Positions 1 to 8,599 of a stretch of DNA of 64,000 nt are shown piece by piece; within the stretch, counting starts at the first letter, position 1, and each line of letters opens with the position of its first letter. A program made the position numbers and the translations under genes. Under the pieces are notes generated by a model. That model searched no databases, was not told where the DNA came from, and saw nothing but the letters and a program-made list of their open reading frames with translations. This DNA comes from Pseudomonadota bacterium (GTDB lineage: Bacteria > Bdellovibrionota > Bacteriovoracia > Bacteriovoracales > Bacteriovoracaceae), in assembly GCA_027487515.1 (NCBI GenBank), contig JAIYDL010000019.1, forward strand, positions 1 to 64,000. The letters run 5' to 3'.

Positions 1-188
1 CCCCCCAGCTCTGCAAAGGGGCGACCTCTCTGTTAAAAGCTAAGCCTTAAGAAACTCGTCGACGCCGACACAGGTGGCTAAATATTGTGCTCAGGGGAAA
101 AGTCCTTTGGCAAAGGAGCCCTCACCAATTTAAAAGGGCAGTTACATTGGGTTTGCGAGAGGTATTGGGATTTGGTACTAAGAGAACT

Positions 189-395
189 ATGGACATGGGC
201 TCTTTCAATCTCTTTATCAAAATGGTTACCGAAGAGTACAAACTCGACGCCCCCGCCATCAGGATCCTCACAGACCGACTCCTCGCCGACGAGCAAGAGT
301 TTGAATCGGTATGGCGTCGCTATAAGATAAAGGCCTCAACCTTCTCCGCAGGTGTGGACCATTTTAAGCCCATCCTCTTCGACCTTCTCAACTAA
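189..395 (+). CDS. Small hypothetical protein (68 aa)
   Basis: Open frame of 68 codons starting at an ATG. Reading further upstream is possible, but the upstream residues look like non-coding sequence. The protein is soluble, with a charged helical middle (around residues 12-45), no signal peptide and no membrane segment. I do not recognise a family. It stands alone ahead of a convergent nuclease gene. An alternative start lies 12 codons downstream at a second Met. Coding potential is only moderate. Confidence 0.45.
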   Translation: MDMGSFNLFIKMVTEEYKLDAPAIRILTDRLLADEQEFESVWRRYKIKASTFSAGVDHFKPILFDLLN

Positions 396-450
396 TTACA
401 ACTGCAAACCATCTTTTCAAGCTCTGTGATTTTATTTTTAGCCCACGATC

Positions 451-1458
451 CTAGAGCTTAAACTCCATCCCAATGGGCAAATGGTCAGAGAGACCTTCGG
501 CCGTGTGATGATCAAATCGATAGGGTATGAGCTCTCCGGTTTTAGGATCGGGTGAGAGGAGAAAATCGTGGTGAATGATGCGATAGAATCCGTAGTAAAT
601 CGGCGATCGTGAATTCTTATGGACGAAGATTTTATCCAACGAGTTCCACGTGCCATCATAATAGGTCGTCCCGGGGAAGAGCGGGCCAAGGTCTCGCGCC
701 CGTTCTTCGGCGTCCTCGAAGCTAGGAAGGAAGCTATAGGGGTAGGGTGCGTCGTTGATGGTTGTGTTAAAATCGCCGAGAGCGATGATTAAGTCGGCAA
801 CTTTCGTTGCTGCAAGCTCTTCGAGAAGTTTTGCCGCCGCGATCCGTTCCCTCGTGGGATTACTTTGGCTGGGCCAGTGGTTTACGTAGGCCACAATTTG
901 CTTGAGGCCTGATTGAATGGTGACTTCGAGGATCCCGCGTGTGTCGAGCCGCCGGCCCTCAAGAAAAATGGGGTGGCGCTGAGACTCGATGATCGGATGT
1001 TTAGAGATGATGGCCACGTCGATCCCGCGGGTGTCGTCTCCTTCAATGAGCACTCGGTGATCATAACCCAGGCCGTAAAGACCTACGTCAACGAGCGCAT
1101 CCAAAACGTGGCGGTTCTCGACTTCCTGAAAGGCGATGACATCTGGACCACGGCCGCTGCCGTCAAAGGCGCGAATGACTCGGCCGATGGAGATGAGTTT
1201 TTTCGTGAGCTTCTCATCGGTCCAGTCGAGGTTGAGGCATTGGTCTCTTCGAAACGGGCTAGAAATTTGGGCACACACTTCGGCGTGTCCCGGCAGCACG
1301 GCCTTGACTGCTTTCGGTAAGTAGGTCGTGTCATCCGTGCCATCATCGAAGCTCGTGTCGAAGAGGTTTTCGGTATTGTAACTCATCACTGTGACCGAAG
1401 CCCCCTGCGCCAGAGTTGTGCTTGAGAGCAGGAGCATGAGAGAAAAGGGTTTAAGCAT
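451..1458 (-). CDS. Secreted endonuclease/exonuclease/phosphatase-family nuclease
   Basis: 335 aa with a signal peptide (about residues 1-19, ending near ...TLAQGA), so the enzyme is exported. The rest matches the EEP (DNase I-like) fold in order: the SYNTENLFD strand carrying the first Asn near residue 28, AFQEVEN with the metal-binding Glu near 112, YVNHWPSQ near 190, GDFNTT near 227, and SDHLPIG with the catalytic Asp-His pair near the C-terminus. All key residues are present, so it should be an active metal-dependent phosphodiesterase, probably degrading extracellular or periplasmic nucleic acid. It is divergent from the nuclease gene at 1568. The substrate (DNA, RNA or a phospho-ester) cannot be told from sequence. 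Confidence 0.85.
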   Translation of the reverse strand: MLKPFSLMLLLSSTTLAQGASVTVMSYNTENLFDTSFDDGTDDTTYLPKAVKAVLPGHAEVCAQISSPFRRDQCLNLDWTDEKLTKKLISIGRVIRAFDGSGRGPDVIAFQEVENRHVLDALVDVGLYGLGYDHRVLIEGDDTRGIDVAIISKHPIIESQRHPIFLEGRRLDTRGILEVTIQSGLKQIVAYVNHWPSQSNPTRERIAAAKLLEELAATKVADLIIALGDFNTTINDAPYPYSFLPSFEDAEERARDLGPLFPGTTYYDGTWNSLDKIFVHKNSRSPIYYGFYRIIHHDFLLSPDPKTGELIPYRFDHHTAEGLSDHLPIGMEFKL

Positions 1459-1567
1459 TAGGACCTCTCTGGGGATGAAGATTGGATACTAAAAGTGTCC
1501 TTTCCCATTGGTCAACCGAACAAATATCAAAGTTACCTTTAGTAAGGAAACTGGTAGCATTCTGACC

Positions 1568-3682
1568 ATGTCGACTCCCATCATCCTACCTCCGAAGTAC
1601 TACCTGGCCCATTTCCATGAACTCATCGCGGCACTCACCTCAACTTCCAGCGACCTCTTCACCGAAGACTTACATCGGTTTCTGCATGTTTTTAGGTCCG
1701 TCTCCGAGGACGCCCAATGCGTCTTCGTCCGGATGTTGAACCGAAAAGGCCGCTTCTTTTTGCCCGATCAACTTATCTACGAAGAGATCCTGGACTCGGA
1801 GGCCGCCCTCCGAGAGCTCCAAAGGACGGGCCTCATTTGCTCTGCGGGTGCTGAAGATTGGAGCGATCTGCTGACTTTTTTTTCTCGCGACCAGCTCTTC
1901 GAACTTTGTCGAACCCGCGGCCTGGACGGCAAGCGTTCCTGGACCCCGAAGCGCCTGCGCGAGGTTCTGAGAGACGTGCCGTTTGAGGGATGTTCACTGG
2001 TGCAAGCGGTGGTGAAGCGGCGCTTCGAGGAGGAACTCTCGTACCTCTTGTTTCTCTTCTTCGGTGTCGTTCGCGAGAACCTCTCTCTCTATACCATGCG
2101 GGACCTTGGTCTTCGCGAGGTGAGGCCAATGAAGCGGGCGTTTCAGGCCCGCTTCTCGTCTCGTGAGGAAGCGCGCACGACTTGGTTCTATGCTCGCGCC
2201 TCCATTCCCGAGGACATCGGTCTCTGGCCTTCGCCCGTAAGCGAGGAGGCCCACGAACGGCGAGAAAAGCACCTCATGGCCCTGGCGGAGACGGCGGTGG
2301 CGGCGGGGGATCAGGCCGAAGCCTCAGGGATTTTACGGCGCTGCCAGCGGCATCCGGGGCGAGAGCGCTACGCTCGCTTGCTCTTCGAGACCGGAGAGCG
2401 CGAAGCGTGCCGAGTGTTTTTGGAGGGACTCCTGGAAGATCCGGTTTCGGATGCAGAGTATCTCTTCGCCGAGGACTTCTACGCCAGGAAATTTCAGGGG
2501 CAGCGGCGGAGTGTGCTCACGGAGACACTCCGGAACGCACGTCGGGTCACAATTGATGAGTCATTTTTCCGCCGGCCTGAGAGCGGAGTGCTTCAGCTTT
2601 TCGCTGAGCAGGGAGTGGCGGGGTATTTCACCGAGAACGATCTGTGGCAAGGTCTCTTCGGGGTCTATTTTTGGGAAGAGCTTTTTGAGAGCGAAAGCTC
2701 GGGCCTATACAGTGAGTTTGACCGGACTCCGAGTGCCCTTCGGACTGGTCAGTTCTACGCACTTCACCAGGAAGCGATTGATCGAAAGCTTGACCTCCTC
2801 GAAGACCGGGCCGCGGTGCTTTCACTCTTACGAAGCACGATCGCAGTACATGGCGGAACAAAAAACGGTGTCTTCCGCTGGGGGAGTGATCTTCCATTTC
2901 TCCTGGAGACCCTGGTCTCCCAGGCCCCAGCGGAAGGGTTGAAGGCACTCCTGCTTTCACTGGCCGTAGACTTCCAACAGCGCTCCTCCGGATTCCCGGA
3001 CCTCATGACCATCGAAGCTGGGACACTCCGCTTCTATGAGGTGAAGGCCCCCGGAGATCAGCTGCGCCGCCAGCAACTCCTCCAGCTCCTGGCCCTCCAG
3101 AAAGCAGGGTTCGAGGTTTCCGTGCTTCAGGTCGACTACGCCTATAATCCGAACCAGGTGTACGTGGTGGTTGACCTTGAAACGACCGGAGGACAAAACA
3201 GTTTCCACCGAGTGACGGAAATCGGCGCCGTGAAACTCGCCGGAGGAGAAATCCTCGGAAGGTTTCAGACGCTAGTCAATCCTGGCCGCCCGATCCCTCG
3301 GGAGATCCAGCAACTCACGGGCATCACCAACGAGATGGTCCGGACGGCGCCGCCGTTTCGGGAGGTCGCCGATGCGCTCGACGAGTTCACCCGTGATGCG
3401 ATCTTCGTCGCCCACAATGTGGCGTTCGATTACGGCTTCCTTCAGCGTGAGTACGAGCGCCTTGACCGGCGCTTCGTGCGGCCCTTTGTCTGCACGAAGC
3501 AGGGGATGCGCAATTACTACCCGGGGCTCGAGTCCTATGGTCTGAAGAATCTCTCTCTGCGCTTCGGCATCAACCTCACCGAACACCACCGCGCTCTGGC
3601 CGATGCCGAGGCAGCGGCCGGTCTCCTGCGATTGATCAATGACCGCCGCTCAGAACTGGGCCCGCCGCCGCCGGAGCCTTGA
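1568..3682 (+). CDS. FAN1-like VRR-NUC nuclease fused to a DEDDh 3'-5' exonuclease
   Basis: 704 aa from the ATG at 1568; an in-frame start 20 codons upstream lacks a good ribosome site. The N-terminal part (YYLAHFHELI, AQCVFVRML, KGRFFLPDQLIYEEI, then a SAP-like segment) follows the bacterial FAN1 layout. A VRR-NUC core follows, with GFPDLM near residue 475 and EVKAPGD near 490, the Asp/Glu/Lys metal-binding set of FAN1 structure-specific nucleases that process interstrand crosslinks. From about 530 to the end lies a complete DnaQ/ExoI-type exonuclease: VVDLETTG (Asp, Glu), HNVAFDYGFL (Asp) and HHRALADAEA (His, Asp). Joining both activities in one chain is unusual. It likely acts alone in crosslink or branched-DNA repair. 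Confidence 0.88.
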   Translation: MSTPIILPPKYYLAHFHELIAALTSTSSDLFTEDLHRFLHVFRSVSEDAQCVFVRMLNRKGRFFLPDQLIYEEILDSEAALRELQRTGLICSAGAEDWSDLLTFFSRDQLFELCRTRGLDGKRSWTPKRLREVLRDVPFEGCSLVQAVVKRRFEEELSYLLFLFFGVVRENLSLYTMRDLGLREVRPMKRAFQARFSSREEARTTWFYARASIPEDIGLWPSPVSEEAHERREKHLMALAETAVAAGDQAEASGILRRCQRHPGRERYARLLFETGEREACRVFLEGLLEDPVSDAEYLFAEDFYARKFQGQRRSVLTETLRNARRVTIDESFFRRPESGVLQLFAEQGVAGYFTENDLWQGLFGVYFWEELFESESSGLYSEFDRTPSALRTGQFYALHQEAIDRKLDLLEDRAAVLSLLRSTIAVHGGTKNGVFRWGSDLPFLLETLVSQAPAEGLKALLLSLAVDFQQRSSGFPDLMTIEAGTLRFYEVKAPGDQLRRQQLLQLLALQKAGFEVSVLQVDYAYNPNQVYVVVDLETTGGQNSFHRVTEIGAVKLAGGEILGRFQTLVNPGRPIPREIQQLTGITNEMVRTAPPFREVADALDEFTRDAIFVAHNVAFDYGFLQREYERLDRRFVRPFVCTKQGMRNYYPGLESYGLKNLSLRFGINLTEHHRALADAEAAAGLLRLINDRRSELGPPPPEP

Positions 3683-3819
3683 CGGCGATCTCGGCGAGCA
3701 CCGCGGACGCCGAGACCCCCCGAAGTTTCGGGCCGTTTACTTTATAGACACCATCACCGAAGGACGATCAGTTTTTTGTCACTTCAGTTCACGCACTGCT
3801 TTTGCCGATAGGACCCTAT

Positions 3820-4389
3820 ATGGATCCGGCCAACTACTACCTCACGACCCTCACGACCGCGGTCAAGAACCTCGCACCCATCGCGGTCTTCCTCGTCGGC
3901 GGGTACCTCCTATTCATCAAAGGGCCTTTCCTTCTTTTACGGCGGAGCATGCGCGAGCAAAAAGAAAAGCTTGCTCACGGTGGGACCGAGGTCGCGCCGT
4001 CAGAGAAGTCGATCGGAGAGAAGTCTTGGGGAACCCCACAAAAGGGACCCTCAGAAAAAAGCACCGAGAAAATCGCAGCACCGAAGACCGGATCGAAACC
4101 CGGTCCGAAGCCTGATCCAAGTAGAGAAAAGCGTCAGGAATCAACCCGTGAGGAGAGGCGAGGGCCGTCACGCCCAGAGGCGCAAGCTCGAGCTCCTGAA
4201 GATGTCTTTGAACTTCCCTCCAACGCTGCCCTCTCCGCTGCTGAACTGAAGAAGCGCTACTTTGAACTTCTCAAGCAGAATCATCCCGACCGCGTCGCCT
4301 CCATGGGCCCAGAGTTTAAGAAGCTCGCCGAGAAGAATACCAAAGAGATTAACCGCGCGTACGAGGCCCTGCGGAAGAAGGCCAGTTAG
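3820..4389 (+). CDS. Membrane-anchored J-domain protein
   Basis: 189 aa. The ATG at 3820 has an AGGA six bases upstream; the in-frame TTG 18 bases earlier does not. One membrane segment (about residues 15-38) is followed by a long charged linker rich in Lys, Ser, Pro and Glu (about 45-130). The C-terminal 65 residues form a J domain with the HPD motif in QNHPDRVAS. J domains stimulate DnaK ATPase activity; the topology (short outside N-terminus, cytoplasmic J domain) resembles DjlA-type co-chaperones. The 3' end overlaps the convergent pcp gene by 4 bases. The client protein is unknown. Confidence 0.82.
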   Translation: MDPANYYLTTLTTAVKNLAPIAVFLVGGYLLFIKGPFLLLRRSMREQKEKLAHGGTEVAPSEKSIGEKSWGTPQKGPSEKSTEKIAAPKTGSKPGPKPDPSREKRQESTREERRGPSRPEAQARAPEDVFELPSNAALSAAELKKRYFELLKQNHPDRVASMGPEFKKLAEKNTKEINRAYEALRKKAS

Positions 4390-5000
4390 TAGTTGATGTA
4401 CTTTAACATGAGCTCTAGCCCCCGCTTGAGCTCGGCCAAGGGCAGAGAGGGAAGGTCACCCTGGACCTGCTCTGGAAGAAGCGGCACGTGGATGAAGCCG
4501 CAGAGCCGGAGTGTGTCCAGGTTCTCCTCAAGCATGCGGTAGAAAATGTAGTTGCAGACGAAGGTCCCGGCCGAGCGAGAAAGCGCCGCCGGGAGACCGC
4601 CGTCCTTGAGCGCGGACTCGATCCCTTGGAGCGGGAGGGTCGAGGGGAGGAATTCGGCCCCGTGCTCGGAGATCTTCATATCCGTCGGACGAGCACCGTT
4701 GTTGTCCATGACTTCTGCGTGGATGCGGTTCTCGGCGCGAAGCTCGAGCTCGATGGCCGCGCGTCCCGCCGCCTGGCCGAAGGCAAAAACAACGTCAGGA
4801 TTAAAGGCCTCGATCGTGTGCCGAAGCTTTTGGTAGGACTCTTGGAAGGTGACCGGTAAGAGGACGCTTTCCACCACGAGCTCTGGCGGGTAGGAGATTT
4901 CGCCGTGCCTGAGCGCTTCGATCAGGAATGCCGTTGGATTCAGATCCCGGCCACCAAACGGTTCGAAGCCGGAGATTAAAACTCGCATACAGTCTATCAT
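4386..5000 (-). CDS. pcp: Pyroglutamyl-peptidase I
   Basis: 204 aa cysteine peptidase (C15 family) that removes N-terminal pyroglutamate. It begins with the family signature VLISGFEPFGG. The catalytic triad is visible: Glu in ELELRAENR, Cys in GTFVCNYIFY and His in GFIHVPLLPEQ. Length matches the family (about 200-215 aa). The ATG at 5000 is chosen because a GAGG lies about 6 bases upstream; a start at 4988 would remove four residues. The gene follows rlmN within a few bases and is probably co-transcribed. The enzyme is cytoplasmic. Confidence 0.93.
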   Translation of the reverse strand: MIDCMRVLISGFEPFGGRDLNPTAFLIEALRHGEISYPPELVVESVLLPVTFQESYQKLRHTIEAFNPDVVFAFGQAAGRAAIELELRAENRIHAEVMDNNGARPTDMKISEHGAEFLPSTLPLQGIESALKDGGLPAALSRSAGTFVCNYIFYRMLEENLDTLRLCGFIHVPLLPEQVQGDLPSLPLAELKRGLELMLKYINY

Positions 5001-5008
5001 GACGGCCC

Positions 5009-6079
5009 TCAACCTGGAGTCAAGGGCCTCGTGACTCCGAACCGAGTGTTGAGCTGGCCGCAGGCGGCGAGGATTTCGTCGCCCTTGGTTTTCCTGATGA
5101 CGGTGGGGATCCGGTAGTGATCAAGGAGACGCTTAAAGTGCTCCACCCTCTCCATCTCCGGACGCTGGTAGTTCGTTCCGGGGAAGGGGTTAAATGGGAT
5201 GAGACTTATGAAGGCCTTGCGACCAGTGAGATACCGACCGATGGCGCGGGCATCCTCATCCGAATCGTTGAAGTCTTTGATCAAGAGAACTTCGTAGGTC
5301 ACGAACCTCGCCCGGCCCTCCGGGATCTCCTCCGCGAACGCCACAACTTCATCGATCGGGTAGGACCGATTGAGGGGAATCAACTGGTCACGCTTTTCTT
5401 TAAGAGGGGAGTGGAGCGAAACGGCGATGTTAACCTTTGGCATCTCGTCTTTCCAGCGTCGCAGCCCCGGGAGATGGCCCGCCGTGGAAATAGTAATCTT
5501 GTGGGGGGCCAGGCCGAGGCCTCTGCGCTCCAGGAGAATCTCCGCTGCCGTTTTTACGGCGTCGAAGTTATGCAGCGGCTCCCCCTGGCCCATGAACACG
5601 ACGTTTAAGATCTTGTCGTCACCGGGACGTGCTTGGGAGAGCCAGCGAGCAGCGCCGATGAACTGGCCGATGATTTCTTCGGTGCCGAGGTGGCGCTTAA
5701 GGCCCTGGGTCCCCGTGTGGCAGAAGCTACAGTTCATGGCGCAGCCAACTTGGGAAGAAAGGCAGAGCGTGTATTTGTTGTTGAACGGGATTAGGACGGA
5801 CTCAACCGTGAACCCGTCCCGAAGCGCGAACAGGAACTTCACCGTCCGGTCGTGGGACTCCTGAACCGTTTGGATCGAGGGCAAGGTGAAGTCGAAAGAG
5901 GTCTCGACGAATTCTCGACTGACCTTCGCGAGGTCCGCGACGCAGGGGGCAGTGTGCTTTTTTTTATAGTGCCAGTTGTAAAGAAGGGCGGGTCCAGACT
6001 CCGGGAGACCATGCCGCTGGAACAGGTCGTTAAGGTCCTTGAGCGGGAGGCGATAGAAGGAGAGTTTCGAGTCCGTCAT
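5009..6079 (-). CDS. rlmN: 23S rRNA (adenine2503-C2)-methyltransferase RlmN
   Basis: 356 aa radical-SAM enzyme that methylates C2 of A2503 in 23S rRNA (and often A37 of tRNAs). The radical-SAM cluster motif is CAMNCSFC, followed by the GTQGL segment. A Gly-rich SAM region (FMGQGEPLHN) and the ISTAGHLPGL block are also typical. The C-terminal cysteine (AACGQL) that carries the transient methyl adduct is present. Length and domain order are ordinary. It is first in a two-gene unit with pcp and divergent from dsbB. Confidence 0.95.
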   Translation of the reverse strand: MTDSKLSFYRLPLKDLNDLFQRHGLPESGPALLYNWHYKKKHTAPCVADLAKVSREFVETSFDFTLPSIQTVQESHDRTVKFLFALRDGFTVESVLIPFNNKYTLCLSSQVGCAMNCSFCHTGTQGLKRHLGTEEIIGQFIGAARWLSQARPGDDKILNVVFMGQGEPLHNFDAVKTAAEILLERRGLGLAPHKITISTAGHLPGLRRWKDEMPKVNIAVSLHSPLKEKRDQLIPLNRSYPIDEVVAFAEEIPEGRARFVTYEVLLIKDFNDSDEDARAIGRYLTGRKAFISLIPFNPFPGTNYQRPEMERVEHFKRLLDHYRIPTVIRKTKGDEILAACGQLNTRFGVTRPLTPG

Positions 6080-6140
6080 AGAGGTGGGTTTTGTATCACA
6101 TTACCTTGAATTCTCAAAGCTCGGGTCATAGAATCATCCC

Positions 6141-6566
6141 ATGAGCGATAAAAAATGGATCCTCCTCTTCTGCGCCTGGCTCGTGGCAAGTGTCTCGACT
6201 CTGGGGAGCCTCTTCTTCAGTAACGTGATGAACCTCCCTCCCTGTAGTCTCTGCTGGTACCAGCGCATTTTCATGTATCCCCTGGTGGTGATTTTTATCA
6301 TGGGGCTCGTTCCGTTCACGCCCTCCGTCCTCCGGTTCTCGTTTCCATTGGCCCTGGCCGGCTTCGTTACCGCCGTCTACCACAACCTCCTGTACTATAA
6401 GATTTTGCCGGAGAGCGCGGCCCCGTGCCAGCAGGGGATTTCCTGCACCTCGGTCCAGATCGAATGGTTTGGGTTCGTCACCATTCCCTTTCTCTCGCTC
6501 ACTGGCTTTTCTCTCATCCTGCTCTGTCTCTTCATTCTAAAAAAGGAAGTCTCTCGTGAAAGCTAA
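6141..6566 (+). CDS. DsbB-like disulfide bond formation protein
   Basis: 141 aa, four predicted membrane helices (about residues 7-26, 40-57, 63-82, 112-136). The first redox pair is C35-x-x-C38 in CSLCWYQR, the DsbB signature; the second pair is C96 and C102 in the second periplasmic loop. DsbB reoxidises DsbA and passes electrons to quinone. The short length is typical of BdbC/DsbB-like forms. The downstream DsbA-like gene starts with GTG inside this gene's 3' end, so the two are translationally coupled redox partners. Confidence 0.92.
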   Translation: MSDKKWILLFCAWLVASVSTLGSLFFSNVMNLPPCSLCWYQRIFMYPLVVIFIMGLVPFTPSVLRFSFPLALAGFVTAVYHNLLYYKILPESAAPCQQGISCTSVQIEWFGFVTIPFLSLTGFSLILLCLFILKKEVSRES

Positions 6567-7221
6567 GCTCATGATCATCGGCATCGCCCTCATGTCACTT
6601 GCTACCGTCTATCTGGTGGCGACGAAGCTCTACCGCTCGGGAGAGGCGCAGAAGCTCGAAGTGATGGCCAAGGAGGATCTGGCGCGATTCGTCCCGGATC
6701 ACGCCCCGAGGCTCGGAACTTCGACTCCGAAGATCTATCTGGTCGAGTTCCTCGATCCGGAGTGTGAGAGCTGCCGGGAATTTTATCCCTTCGTGAAGTC
6801 GCTCCTAAAGGAGTATGACGGAAAACTTCAGCTCGTCGTGCGGTTCGCACCTTTCCATCCTAACTCCCGCCTGGCCATCCGGATCCTCGAAGCCTCCCGG
6901 AAGCAGGATAAATTTTGGGAGACCCTCGAGGTTCTCTTCAAGCACCAACCAGAGTGGGGAAGCCACCATGCTCCGCGACCAGAACTCCTCTGGTCTTTTT
7001 TGCCCGAGGCCGGTGTTGACGTCGAGAGAGTCAAGGCCGATATCATGGACCCGGACATCGAGCGAAACCTCGAGCGGGATGTGGCCGACCTGAATGCCCT
7101 TGGAGTGCGCGGGACTCCTACCTTCTTCGTGAACGGTAAGCCCCTTGAAGTGTTCGGCCAAGAACCACTGCGCCAGCTCATTGAGCGGGAGCTCAAGGCC
7201 TTGGAAAGCGCCACGCCATAA
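6556..7221 (+). CDS. DsbA-family thiol:disulfide oxidoreductase
   Basis: 221 aa, GTG start overlapping dsbB by 11 bases. An N-terminal membrane anchor or uncleaved signal (about residues 5-22) places the thioredoxin-fold domain in the periplasm. Active site is C70-E-S-C73, followed by an alpha-helical insert and the cis-Pro loop GTPTFFVNG. The CESC dipeptide differs from the CPHC of E. coli DsbA and is closer to BdbD/DsbG-like variants, so its redox potential could differ. It should oxidise the many cysteine-containing exported proteins encoded nearby. The 3' end overlaps convergent rlmF by 29 bases. Confidence 0.9.
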   Translation: MKAKLMIIGIALMSLATVYLVATKLYRSGEAQKLEVMAKEDLARFVPDHAPRLGTSTPKIYLVEFLDPECESCREFYPFVKSLLKEYDGKLQLVVRFAPFHPNSRLAIRILEASRKQDKFWETLEVLFKHQPEWGSHHAPRPELLWSFLPEAGVDVERVKADIMDPDIERNLERDVADLNALGVRGTPTFFVNGKPLEVFGQEPLRQLIERELKALESATP

Positions 7222-8047
7222 TTCTTCCCGTTTTCTGACCGTGGGCGAGCGGGAGGATTCGGACCTCAGCTTTGAGGAGGGCAAGTTTCTTTTCAAAGAC
7301 GCTGAGGTTGCGCTCCTTTGAGACGAGACTGGTGAACCAGCGGACCTGTTGGCCAAAGCTCTGGGATTCAGCGATGAGCTTCAGAACGAAGGCTCTCTCC
7401 CCGCCGGGGTACCAGAGTTCATTTGACCGGCCTCCGAAGTTCCGCGTAGAAGCGAGTTCTTCTCGGCCAAGGTTCTTCCATTTTCGCAGTGTTCCCGCCT
7501 GGGCTTCTTCCTCATTCTCATGGAAGGGTGGGTTGCAAACGGTGAGATCATAGGTCTCGGAAGGATGGAGAACATGGGTCAAGGTTTTGGTTTTGTCTCG
7601 CTGGTGCCGGAGGATGATCGCTCCGACGAGTGAATTCTTTTCGATGATGATCTGCGCATTCTTGAGGGCCCGCTTACTCACGTCACTGCCGACGACGCGC
7701 CAGCCGTACTCCTTGTGCCCGAGGAGTGGGTAGATACAATTGGCGCCAACTCCCACGTCGAAGACCCGCAGGTTCCGTGGTTCCGGGAAGAGGTCGGCGA
7801 CGGTGTGAATGTAGTCAACTCGGCCCGGGACCGGGGGACAAAGAAATTCATCTGGCAGCTCCCAGAAGCGAACTCCGTAGCAGGTCAGGAGGAGAGCGCG
7901 GTTCAGTGCTCGAACTGCCTCCGGGCGGTAGTAGTCAATGGTCTGGGTCCCGTGTTCGTTGGTGACGACGAAGACTTCGAGGTCGGGGACGGCGGCGACC
8001 AGGGCCTTAAAATCGTAGGGGTCGCGGTGGCGGTTTTTCGGGTGCAT
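7193..8047 (-). CDS. rlmF: 23S rRNA (adenine1618-N6)-methyltransferase RlmF
   Basis: 284 aa. The N-terminus HPKNRHRDPYDF is the RlmF signature; ALNRALL, FLCPPVPGRVDYIH and the SAM site VFDVGVGANCIYP follow in the expected order. The catalytic motif NPPFHENEEEA marks an N6-adenine methyltransferase. Slightly shorter than the E. coli enzyme. It modifies A1618 of 23S rRNA during large-subunit assembly. It stands alone and converges on dsbA. Confidence 0.95.
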   Translation of the reverse strand: MHPKNRHRDPYDFKALVAAVPDLEVFVVTNEHGTQTIDYYRPEAVRALNRALLLTCYGVRFWELPDEFLCPPVPGRVDYIHTVADLFPEPRNLRVFDVGVGANCIYPLLGHKEYGWRVVGSDVSKRALKNAQIIIEKNSLVGAIILRHQRDKTKTLTHVLHPSETYDLTVCNPPFHENEEEAQAGTLRKWKNLGREELASTRNFGGRSNELWYPGGERAFVLKLIAESQSFGQQVRWFTSLVSKERNLSVFEKKLALLKAEVRILPLAHGQKTGRIMAWRFPRP

Positions 8048-8097
8048 AGTGCGGGGAAGAGTAGACCTTCTGGCGACCCTTTGGCTATAGTCGCCCT

Positions 8098-8457
8098 ATG
8101 AGAAACATCGACCTTGTAAAACTTCATCAGGAGATCGAGGCCTTCGTCGCCGAGCGCGACTGGGACCAGTTCCATTCAGTGAAGAACCTGAGCATGGCCT
8201 TGACAGTAGAGGCCTCTGAACTCCAGGAGATCTTCCAGTGGATGCCCGAGGCGGAGTCGAACCTCGTGGAGCGGGACGAGTCGCTCCGGGGGAGAGTTTC
8301 GGATGAGCTCGCAGACGTTTTTGTCTACCTCCTCCGGATTGCGAGTAAGACGGGCATCGACCTCGAGGCAGCGGTGCGGAGTAAGATGCAGCAGAATGCG
8401 CTAAAGTACCCCGTGGCCCTGGCCCGGGGGAACTCCCGGAAGTACGACCAGCTCTAG
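8098..8457 (+). CDS. MazG-like nucleotide pyrophosphohydrolase (RS21-C6/dCTPase type)
   Basis: 119 aa, all-alpha NTP-PPase domain. The metal-binding helices show EASELQEIFQW and, further on, SDELADVFVYLLR, the ExxE...ExxD pattern of the MazG superfamily. The short single-domain form resembles dCTP pyrophosphatase (DCTPP1/iMazG), which removes non-canonical dNTPs. It starts 50 bases from the divergent rlmF gene. Confidence 0.88.
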   Translation: MRNIDLVKLHQEIEAFVAERDWDQFHSVKNLSMALTVEASELQEIFQWMPEAESNLVERDESLRGRVSDELADVFVYLLRIASKTGIDLEAAVRSKMQQNALKYPVALARGNSRKYDQL

Positions 8458-8599
8458 GCCGGGAAACGAGGCATTTTTGATTTTTATCAGAAACTTGCCC
8501 TCTTCTTTAAAGGCCCGGTGCTTCGTTCTATCAGGGGTTTATACGATTCCTCATCCTCCCACTAGAATAGGATCTTCTTCATTCCCAACAGGATCGGTC

